From Salvelinus alpinus (lineage: Eukaryota; Chordata; Actinopteri; Salmoniformes; Salmonidae), in NCBI RefSeq assembly GCF_045679555.1, contig NC_092091.1, positions 11,123,918 through 11,187,917 on the forward strand: a stretch of 64,000 bases of DNA, given 5' to 3'. Shown here piece by piece: positions 35,201 through 47,200 of the stretch (its first letter is position 1; the number at the start of each line of letters is the position of its first letter). Both the position numbers and the translations under genes were made by a program. The notes beneath the pieces were generated by a model. The model was not told the origin of the DNA. It saw nothing but the letters and a program-made list of their open reading frames with translations, and ran no database searches.

Positions 35201-38200
35201 ACGAGGCGATATACAGGGGGCACCGGTACCGTGTCAGTGTGCGGGTGTACAGGTTAGTTGAGGTCATTTGTACTTGTAGGTGGGGGTGAAGTGACTATGC
35301 AGATAGATAAGCAGCGAGTAGCAGCAGTGTACAAAGGGGGGGGGGCGTAAATTGTCCGGTGGCGATTTTATTAAATCGTTCAGCAGTCTTATGGCTTGGG
35401 GGTAGAAGCTGTCGAGGAGCATTTTGGTCCAAGACTTGGCACTCCGGTACCGCTTGCCGTGCGGTAGCTGGGAAAAAACAGTCTATAACTTGGGTGACTG
35501 GAGTCTCTGACACCACCTATTATATAGGTCCTGGATGGCAGGAAGCTTGGCCCCAGTGATGTACTGGGCCGTTGGCACTACCCTCTGTAGCGCCTTAAGG
35601 TCTGTTGCTGAGCAGTTGCCACACCAGGCGGTGATGCAACCGGTCAGGATGCTCGACGGTGCAGCTGTAAGAACCTTTTGAGGACCAGGGGACCCATGCC
35701 AAAGCTTTTCAGTCTCCTGAGGGGGAAAAGGTTTTGTCGTGCCCTCTTCACGGCTGTCTTGGTGTGTTTGGACCATGTTAGATCATTGGTGATGTGGACA
35801 CCAAGGAACTTGAAACTCTCGACCCGCTCCACTACAGCCCCGTCGATGTTAATGTGGGCCTGTTCGGTCCGCCTTTTCCTGTACGTGTTGTTGCAACGTG
35901 TTGTTGCCTACTCTTACCACCTGGGGGAGGCCCGTCAGGATGTCCAGGATCCAGTTGCAGAGGGAGGTGTTCAGTCCCAGAGTCCTTAGCTTAGTGATGA
36001 GCTTTGAGGGTACTATGGTGTTGAACGCTGAGCTGTAGTCAATGAACAGCATCCTCACATAGGTGTTCCTTTTGTCCAGGTGGGAGAGGGTAGTGTGGAG
36101 TGCGATTGAGTCATCTGTGGATCTGTTGGGGCGGTATGCGAATTGGAGTGGGTCTCGGGTGTCCGGGAGGATGGTGTTGATGTGAGCCATGACCAGCCTT
36201 TCAAAGCACTTCATGGCTCCCGACATGAGTGCTACGGGGCGGTAATAATTTAGGCAGGTTACCTTCGCTTCCTTGGGCACAGGGACTATGGTGGTCTGCT
36301 TGAAACATGTAGGTATTACAGATTCAGTCAGGGAGAGGTTGAAAATGTCAGTGAAGACACTTGCCAGTTGGTCCGCGCATGCTTTGAGTACACGTCCTGG
36401 TAATCCATCTGGCCCAGTGGACATAGAAAGAATGGCAACCCATAGGGCCTCTCTATATTCAGCTATTAATAGGCTACATTTGGTAATTAAGATATGTATT
36501 AAAAGCTGTGTAATATAAGTTAGCAATGTAAGTCATGACTCTATTCTTTAGAATTACATTGTATTAATTGCATACATTTGTTTCTTGCTAAGATTTCTCA
36601 AAATAGGACGCTGCCCCTTTAAGACAAATGTTCCAAAAGACAGACCGTCATGGCTACAGTAGGCTAGGGAAGACAAATGCTAGGTGTCTTTTTGCAGCCA
36701 TCTTTTAGCAGACTATCAACAGTAGCCAGGATATTCCTAGTATTTTCACTATTCAACCTAGTAGCCTACATCAACTCATGTAGGCTACTGCTGCAGAAGT
36801 TATGACTTGCAGGAGCGTGGTGGTGTTTGAACGGCCAATCATATTGCTCAAATACAAATAGCATGACTTTTCCGCGTGTATTCTTCAATGGTTTTCAATG
36901 GTAGACCGCGACAGAGCAGGTAAATGGTGAACTGAAACGCACTGAAAAGTGACTGGCCCGGTCGACCGATGAGATCCACTAGTTCTTGCGAGTGCACCAA
37001 GTTTGAGTGTGTTGACGTGTCAGTTTTAATACACTTTTTAAATCAAAGTTTAATATTTCAAATTGGATTGTATATCAATATGGATAACCCACCATTCTGC
37101 CTAGAAAAAATAACATTGCATCCTCATGCAAAGTTAATAAATTCAACCATTGGCAGCCATATGCTTCCATACTCAACAACTTGGCCAATAGATTCTATTT
37201 GAATGTAAACGTTGAGCGGCTCTTACTGCCCTGGCAGCGGACTCTTACTGTTCTGGCAGTGGACTCCATCAAAGCCATCCTGGCACTTGCAGATGTACTC
37301 GCTGAAGACGTCCCCTCTGCGTTTCTGGCCAGTCACGTCGCAGAAGGCATCGTTCTTGCAGGGGTTTGGGTTGCAGGGCCCTGGGAAGCAAATATAACTT
37401 ATTATTAACTCTCATTGTACTACCGTTGTACCAGGTATGTGGGACCGCGATCACATTCTCTTTCTACAGCAACGACTTGGGTCAGAGAGAGGCAAGGGAG
37501 GAGGATAGGGAAGAACAGCATTAGGGCGATACCTTGTAGTACAGAGACAGCCTCTCAGAATCTTCCTCTAACACTGCCCATGTGCCATCTGTCGGAGTAA
37601 CACCTTAATGAACCCTCAACACATCCATAGTGCTTTAGAAAGACTTGCTATAGGCATTCATTACAGCTTGGGACTCCTTATAACTGGCCTACAAATAACT
37701 TTACAATTTAATAACTATACATGATACTAATTAAAATACCTAGCTATAAATGGGGCGGCAGGCAGCCTAGTGCTTAGAGCATTGGGCCAGTAAAGTTTGC
37801 TGGATCAAATCCCCGAGCTGACAAGGTAAAAATCTATCGTTCTGCCCCTGAACCAGGCAGTTAACCCACTGTTCCCCGGTAGGCCATCATTGTAAATATG
37901 AATTTGTGGTTAACCGACTTGCCTAGTTAAATAAATAAAAATTAAAAGTATGCTTTTGTGCAGATATATTGCTCTGTTGTCCTTACCAGTCTCGGTGTCA
38001 TTGCATGTGTCCCCAGTATAGCCATCGGGGCAGATACAGATGAAGGAGGATCTGGGGCCAGTCACACAGCTCCCCCCATTACTGCAGACATTTATCTCAC
38101 AGTAGTCACCTGGGAGAGAGGAACAGTGACCAATATTTAACCAGGAAGCCTAAGTCAGAAGACCCTCTTTCTAAAAAGGTAGAAAGGAAATTGGTTATTC

Positions 38201-41200
38201 AACAATGTATTCAATCGTTTACTCCGTAGTGGCACACAGATCAGCATTGACACACTGTTTTTAATCGTGAAAATGTTTTGTAATTCCTACAAAGATGCCT
38301 GGCATTTCCTGGTGACTCAGTAATAGAGTTAACAACACACTTTGACACCTACCACACTGTCTACTCCTATTAGGCCAGTGGACTTGATTTGGACAGGCCA
38401 AGAGATGACACAGCACTGACTGTCATGAGTGGCTTGTCTGATTGCGCTAGCCTGCTGACACAGCGTTTCAAGACACACAGATACTGGAGGTTTCCAGTCA
38501 CTAGTGCGTCTGGCTCCAGCCTGGTCTGTTAGTCCACAGTGTTTCAAGCTTTTGGCATGAGGCTCACAGGGGGAATTCAGACTGTGCCTCCCAATAAATC
38601 TCTACTTTCTCCTGAAGTGTGCACTTGTACACTCCTCCCCCCCCCACAGAAACCATTGGATTGGTGTAGACATGGTGGAAACTCCCTGTAGCCTATATTT
38701 CTCCAAGAGGAAAAACAATGCCACTAGGGGAAAAGGAAGCAATGCGGGGGAATTTGTACTTAAATGCTGATGTTAGATTAGACTGGAGAAAGCGCAAAGT
38801 CAAAATTTAGAACGAACTGACAAGTGGAAGAGTTATTTGTGTAGGAAGTGGGGAATAATAGCTGTGGACTGTCAACTGATCGCCGTGGACTATGTGAACC
38901 GATTGCTTTGAATTAGGGGGTCTGCGGTGATGGCACGTTGGTGAGACTCAAAGCTTTCCGTCTCAGTGTTTCCCTTCCTTCTCCGCCTCTGGCACCCAAA
39001 CACACCACAACCTCTGGGCAAAGTTTATCCAGGGTGAACATGGCTCTAGCCTGTGCCAGGGGAGCGTGCGTCTTCATATCCTGTTTTGGGAACAGACTAT
39101 ATATTTAAAAAAAAGGTGGTTTCAGTAGTTCCCTCGAGCCAATCACAGATTAGAAGTGTTTGATTTCGATCGGATAAAGAAAACCTGCCACCTAATTGCC
39201 TTCCCCCAAACCAACCAATTTAGATCGGAATTCTTCAAGGAAGGAAGGATGCCTTTTCAAAGTACTCAAAGGCCATCCAATGATTTATATACACACACAC
39301 ACACTAGATGATTAACACGGGGTGATGTTTTGAAGCCACCGTGCCTCCATCTTGGCACTCCCCCACCATTGTAAAAAATAAGCTATAATAACACACATTT
39401 ATTAATGTCTACATTTGTTTTGCCACGTTTATTCTGTTAGACATTGATGAATACTTTATATATTTTGTGTGCTAAACATAATTTTTTTTTTTTTTTTTAT
39501 ATACAGTGGGGAGAACAAGTATTTGATACACTGCCGATTTTGCAGGTTTTCCTACTTACAAAGCATGTAGAGGTCTGTAATTTTTATCATAGGTACACTT
39601 CAACTGTGAGAGACGGAATTTAAAACAAAAATCCAGAAAATCACATTGTATGATTTTTAAGTAATTAATTCGCATTTTATTGCATGACATAAGTATTTGA
39701 TCACCTACCAACCAGTAAGAATTCCGGCTCTCACAGACCTGTTAGTTTTTCTTTAAGAAGCCCTCCTGTTCTCCACTCATTATCTGTATTAACTGCACCT
39801 GTTTGAACTCGTTACCTGTATAAAAGACACCTGTCCACCCACTCAATCAAACAGACTCCAACCTCTCCACAATGGCCAAGACCAGAGAGCTGTGTAAGGA
39901 CATCAGGGATAAAATTGTAGACCTGCACAAGGCTGGGATGGGCTACAGGACAATAGGTAAGCAGCTTGGTGAGAAGGCAACAACTGTTGGCGCAATTATT
40001 AGAAAATGGAAGAAGTTCAAGATGACGGTCAATCACCCTCGGTCTGGGGCTCCATGCAAGATCTCACCTCGTGGGGCATCAATGATCATGAGGAAGGTGA
40101 GGGATCAGCCCAGAACTACACGGCAGGACCTGGTTAATGACCTGAAGAGAGCTGGGACCACAGTCTCAAAGAAAACCATTAGTAACACACTACGCCGTCA
40201 TGGATTAAAATCCTGCAGCGCACGCAAGGTCCCCCTGTTCAAGCCAGCGCATGTCCAGGCCCGTCTGAAGTTTGCCAATGACCATCTGGATGATCCAGAG
40301 GAGGAATTGGAGAAGGTCATGTGGTCTGATGAGACAAAAATAGAGCTTTTTGGTCTAAACTCCACTCGCCGTGTTTGGAGGAAGAAGAAGGATTAGTACA
40401 ACCCCAAGAACACCATCCTAACCGTGAAGCTTGGAGGTGGAAACATCATTCTTTGGGGATGCTTTTCTGCAAAGGGGACAGGATGACTGCACCGTATTGA
40501 GGGGAGGATGGATGGGGCCATGCATCGCGAGATCTTGGCCAACAACCTCCTTCCCTCAGTAAGAGCATTGAAGATAGGTCGTGGCTGGGTCTTCCAGCAT
40601 GACAACGACCCGAAACACACAGCCAGGGCAACTAAGGAGTGGCTCCGTAAGAAGCATCTCAAGGTCCTGGAGTGGCCTAGCCAGTCTCCAGACCTGAACC
40701 CAATAGAAAATCTTTGGAGGGAGCTGAAAGTCCGTATTGCCCAGCGACAGCCCCGAAACCTGAAGGATCTGGAGAAGGTCTGTATGGAGGATTGGGCCAA
40801 AATCCCTGCTGCAGTGTGTGCAAACCTGGTCAAGAACTACAGGAAACGTATGATCTCTGTAATTGCAAACAAAGGTTTCTGTACCAAATATTAAGTTCTG
40901 CTTTTCTGATGTATCAAATACTTATGTCATGCAATAAAATGCAAATTAATTACTTAAAAATCATACAATGTGATTTTCTGGATTTTTGTTTTAGATTCCG
41001 TCTCTCACAGTTGAAGTGTACCTGTGATAAAAATTACAGACCTCTACATGCTTTGTAAGTAGGAAAACCTGCAAAATCGGCAGTGTATCAAATACTTGTT
41101 CTCCCCACTGTATATACACACATACAATTCGTTAAAATATATGTTTTAGAAAGTACTAATGTTACTGTCCCCACTACAAGCAAAAACTTTTAAAACACAT

Positions 41201-44200
41201 GTAATTTGGTCCTTGAAACATTTCAAATCGAAAAACTGCAGAATTCCATTAATTCCTTCTTCTGCGGAGTGACAATATGGCTGACCATTGGCTTCAAAGG
41301 CTCTCATTGGCCAATACGTAGCATCAGCAATCCAGGATTTATATACAGTGCCTTCGGAAAGTATTCAGACCCCTTGACTTTTTCCACATTAATTCCACGG
41401 ATTAAATAGTTTCCCCCCTCAATCTACACACAATACCCCATAACGATAAAGCAAAAAAGGTTTCGAATTTGCCAATTTATTAAAAATTTAAAACAGAAAT
41501 ATCACATTTACATAAGTATTCAGCCCCTTTACTCAATACTTTGGATGCTGTTATCACTGCCAAAGGTGCTTCAACAGTCTTCTTGGGTATGACACTACAA
41601 GCTTGGCACACCTGTATTTGGGGAGTTTCTCCCCTTCTTCTCTGCAGATCCTCTCAAGCTGTCAGGTTGGATGGGGAGTGTGGCAGCACAGCTATTTTCA
41701 GGTCTCTCCAGATATGTTTGATCGGGTTCAAGTCCGGGCTCTGGCTGAGCCACTCAAGGACATTCAGAGTGTTCCCGAAGCCACTCGTGCGTTGGCTTGA
41801 TTGTGTGCTTAGGGTCGTTGTCCTATTGGAAGGTGAATTTTCACCACGGTTTGAGGTCCTGAACGCTCTGGAGCAGGTTTTCATCAAGGATCTCTGTACT
41901 TTACTCTGTTCATCTTTGCCTAGATCCTGACTAGTCTCCCAGTCCCAGTCGCCGGTTGTCCTTCTGGAAGGTTCTCCCATCTCCACAGAGGAACTCCGGG
42001 GCTCTGTCAGAGTGACCATCAGGTTCTTGGTCACCTCCCTGACCAAGGCCCTTCTCCCCCGATTGCTCAGTTTGGCCGCTCTAGGAAGAGTCTTGGTGGT
42101 TCCAAACATCTTCCATTTCCGGATGATGGAGGCCACTGTGTTTTTGGGGATCTTCAAAGCTGCAGAAATGTTTTGGTACCCTTCCCCAGATCTGTGCCTT
42201 GACACATTCCTGTCTCGGAGCTCTACGGACAATTCCTTCGACCTCATGGGTTGGTTTTTGCTCTGACATGCACTGTCAACTGTGGGACCTTATATAGACA
42301 GGTGTGTGCATTTCCAAATCATGTCCAATCAATTGAATTTACCACAGGTGGACTCCAATCAAGTTGTAGAAACATTTCAAGGATGATCAATGGAAACAGG
42401 ATGCACCTGAGCTCAATTTCGAGTCTCATAGCAAAAGGTCTGAATCCTTATTAAAAAAATGCGTTATTTACATATTTAATAAATTAGCAAATATTTCTAA
42501 AAACCTGTTTCCACTTTGTCATTATGGGGTATTGTGTGTACATTGCTGAGAATTGTTTATATATTTTTTATAATCAATTTTAGAATAAGGCTGTAACGTA
42601 ACAAAATTTGTAAAAAGTCGAGGGGTCTGAAAACTTTCCGAAGGCACTGTACATCGTTCAAGACCTTTTGGTCATCCTTGTCAGATCTTTTTTCAGAGGG
42701 AATTTATACAGGACATCCATCTTCTTTTTCACAACGTAGCCTTTCGCTATTTGGCAAGGACATGCTAATAGAAATAGATACAGAATAGATGTGCTCCGGT
42801 GCATGATCCATTTCACCAACATCCTGTTATGCGATGTAACCCAAAACCGAGTCATCAACATGTCTTTCCCAGGGGTGTCAAGTGTTCTTAGTGGTGTCAT
42901 GGCCTTGTTGAGAACGGAGTCTCAGTCTCTGGGTGCAAAGCTTTGGCAGCACCCACACGTCCGTATCTCAATATCTATTTGTTTATCTTTAGGAAGGAAT
43001 GAAACCTCCCTCTTTCTATTAGTGAAAATCTATAGTTACATATCAGGATATTAGTTTGAATAAAACATAAAAATCGGCAATATTATTTTTGCGCTGAATG
43101 GCTGTACCTGTACCAAAATGGTTTCCTTCATAGCTTGTTAGTCATCTTTTTAAATAGGGAGCCAATTCGTTTTCAGCACTTTTATTTCCATGACTGATCA
43201 AAACTTGTTTTATCGTGGCTCTCTCGTCCCTCTGCAGCAGACAGGTGGTGAGCAATATGTTTGGAAAAGCAAATCGCAATACACATAAAAATCGGCACCT
43301 AAGTATTGTGATATTACTGTATCGTGAGGTCCCTGGCAATTCCCAGCCCTATTTCCTACTACGCAGCAGACGGCTCCGTCCGAAAAATCTTTAGTGCCAA
43401 GCAAAATGTAGCCCATGTTGAAAGAATGACTGTCAGAACAATGGCCTAACTCATTAGTGTACACCGAACCAAAATGTTTTGCAAATTTTTTTTTTTTTGA
43501 GTTTCCGAGTTCTCTTCCATTTCGTGCCCTACTGAACACAGCCCTGGTCTTCGAAACTGAAATGTGGATCATGTACTACTTACTGGGTTTCTGTGAGTAA
43601 ATTCAATTAGAGACTCATTTGTCAAGGTGGTTGCAGCTTAAAAACGGTGGTCTAACCACCACGACTAGAAACGGCCTAAATAAGCACACTGGGACTTTAA
43701 TACGCACTGGGACATAAAATAGCTACTTAACTCATTCTCTTCTCCAATTAAAAACAGCACATTCAGTATTGCTGTTCAGCAGAAACTACCTAACAAACAT
43801 CAAGTGATCATAGGGAAGTGGTTTATTACTTTCTATGTTGTCAACACATTTCAGTGATAACCTGTGGCTTTCCTTATAGCCAAAGTTTCACTTTCATTTA
43901 TTGAGAAATCGTTTAGCTTCTACAAATAGTTCCTGCCATTAAAAAAAATTATAATAAAACCTGATGACATTTGTTGATAAAACAAAACGAAGTGGTGCAC
44001 TCATTTATGTCTATTCAAAAAGTAATCAAGATGTGTTTGTAATTAACCTTTATTTAGGCATGGGGAGTCCAGCCACAGCAATTCATCATCTTTCTATCCT
44101 CAGTATTGAATAGGAATGGAGAAGGAGTTTAGACAGGGTGGAGTTTATAAGGGATTTTCTGACTCATTGGCAGTTGGTCATGGAATTGGAATTTCCGTAT

Positions 44201-47200
44201 ACTTCCTGAATTGACAAGAAATTAAATTGAGTCGGGGAGGCATGGGGAGTCCAGCCACAGCAATTCTTCATCTTTCGATCCTCAGTATTAAATGGGAATG
44301 GAGACCGAGCATAGCGTGGAGGTTAGAAATAGTTTGCTGACTCATTGGCAGCAGTGGGGGTATCGACATGTTTGATCAGCCGATCTGGTTGATTAGTCTC
44401 CCTCTCTCAACAGCTGAAATTTGAGTCAAGTGTTAAGTCTGAGGAGACTGTAGGCTAGAGACACTCACCGATTAATATTCCATCTCTGTGAGAGAATATA
44501 AAAAGAGGTCAATGATTAAGAGTTAATAGCAGTTGAATAAACATGCCCTGATAAGTGTCAACAGTGGCAGTTTTAAGTGTTGACCTCTGCTCACATTAAC
44601 ACCAACAGGGTCCCACCACACCCCACAACTGCCACTAAATGTAAGTATTGTATACTTGATATACTCTGAGTTCCATGACAGACTGACCAGGTGAATCCAG
44701 GTGAAAGTTATGATCCCTTATTGATGTCACCTGTTTAATCCACTTCAATGAGTGTAGATGAAGGGGAGGAGACAGGTTAAAGAAGGATTTTTAAGCATTG
44801 AGATAACTGAGACATGGATTGTGTATGTGTGCCATTCAGAGGGTGAATGGGCAAGACAAAACATTGAAGTGCCTTTGAATGGGGTATGGTAGTAAGTTCC
44901 AAGCTTTGTTTCAAGAACTGCAATGCTGCTGGGTTTTTCACACAAGAGTTTCCCCGTGTGTATCAAGAAATGGTCCACCAACCAAAGGACATCCAGCCAA
45001 CTTGACAACTGTGGGAGTCAACATGGGCCAGCATCCCTGTGGAACACTTGACACCTTGTAGAGTCCATGCTCCGATGATTTGAAGCTGTTCTGAGAGCAA
45101 AAGGCAGGGCGCAACACAATATTGCGAAGGTGTTCCTAATGTTTAGTATACTGGTGTATGAGAAGGCATGTCCCCTCATTATAAGCCAACCAGAGTCATT
45201 CAACTCAGTGTGGCAGGCAGGGTTGGCAGGACTTACATGGCAGTTTGTTACTGTTATTATAAAACTCTAGTGAGTAACAGCCCAGACCTTTCAGGTATTT
45301 TTATGCCATTGTAATCCTTGGGCGGGCCGCCGAAGCGTATTCAAACAGTGTAAACAAATTTTTACAACATATTATTTATTTTTGTTACATTTGGGATGGA
45401 GTGTAAACTTAAAAATATTTAGAACCAGAAAAGATAATGGACCGATATATACTCAAGCAATAAGGCCCGTGGGGGTGTGGTATATGGCCAACATAACACA
45501 GCTAAGGTCTGTTCTTAAGCACGACGCAACACGGAGTGCCTGGATACAACCCTTAGCCGTGGTATATTGGCCATATACAAAAAAACAGAGGTGCCTTATT
45601 GCTATTATAAACTGTTTACCAACGTAATTAGAGCAGCAAAAATTTATATTTTGTCATACCCATGATATACGGCCTAATATACCACGGCTCTCAGCCAATC
45701 AGCTTTCAGGGCTCGAACCACCCAGTTTATAATTATAAATAATATAATCTTTGAAAACTAACAATCACCAAAATAAAATATAGACAGTCAGGGAGAATTG
45801 AAATATCCAAAAACAATGAATATAGCAGTATTCATTTTGTTCTTATGTTTGAGCAAAATGACATGTCAAAATGCATAAATTAGCAGGAAACGACCTTTAA
45901 AATCTGCAAAGTTCTCTCAGCTGCATGGCAGAATATGTAGGATCGCATTAAAATTGGCTTAAAAATGCAAAACAGTTCTCTACCACCAAGATTGGGGCCT
46001 CAAACTCTCTAAAATGTTGCCGTGCCAACGAGCTGACCGCGGTCATTACCACCCTGCCACCATCTAAGCCCCTTTTTGATCCAAAAAGAAAACCTGCCTT
46101 TCCCCATGTCCCAGAACCCTGCTGGTCCAAATACCACAGAAAGGCTTCAGCCACATGACTCACCATCTAAATCAGGAGATCCACAGACAGAGAGATTGGA
46201 TTTGAGTTAGGACATGAGTTGACCGCGTAAGTATTCGCCTCCTCCGGTATAGTCGGAGGAAATAAATTTCCCTGTATAGAGACCATCTGAGGTTTTTGGT
46301 TTAAGAGTTCAAGGAAATGAGGAGTCACTCCAGATTGATCTGCTGCTGAGAATCTCAGGCTGCTTGGACCAACAGGCACACACCGACAAGGGTGACCAAC
46401 AGGCACACACCGACAAGGGTGACCAACAGGCACACACCGACAAGGGTGACCAACAAGGGTGACCAACAGGCACCGACAAGGGTGAATGTTGAGTAAGGGT
46501 GCACACCCAATTACGCATCTAGAAGTAGGCCTAGGTTACCTGGCCTATGCACAAATGTAGGTCTATAAAATGTGCCCATTTAGGGATGTCTGATAGTATT
46601 TCTGATTGTGGAGCTTCTCAAAATCATTTTTCTTCACCTCAAACAGCAAGTAACAAAGTCTGTTGTTAGAATGACAATATTTCCTCAATGTATTGGACAA
46701 ATATTTGTAATGCGTCATAAATACCTGATTACTTTTTCACATTTACATTTGAGTAATTTAACAGAAGCTCTTATCCAGAGTGACTTACAGGAGCAATTAG
46801 GGTTAAGTGCTTTGCTCAAGGACACAGAGATTTTTTTCACCTTGTCAGCTCGGGGATTCGAACCAGTGACCTTTTAGTAGCTGGCCTAAAGCTCTTAACC
46901 GCTAAGCTACCTGCCGCCCCTACTTCTTATCGCTTGCACAAATAGCCTACAGCTGTGTCTGTCCCGAGTTCACTGAAGCAAGAAACTGTGTGCCCAGAAT
47001 ATTTTATAGAATGTTGCAAGTTTGCTAGCGGGAGCTTCTACTGGACACAGTTGATAGTTTACAGACAGGCCATGCATAGCCAATGTGATTTGTAGGATAT
47101 TTATTTGTCAGGGTCTGAGACCTGTAGAGCGCCAGCCAAAGTCCAATGACTAACTGCCATAGGCGCCAAATGGGAACCGGGGGGGGGGAATTAAATCACC

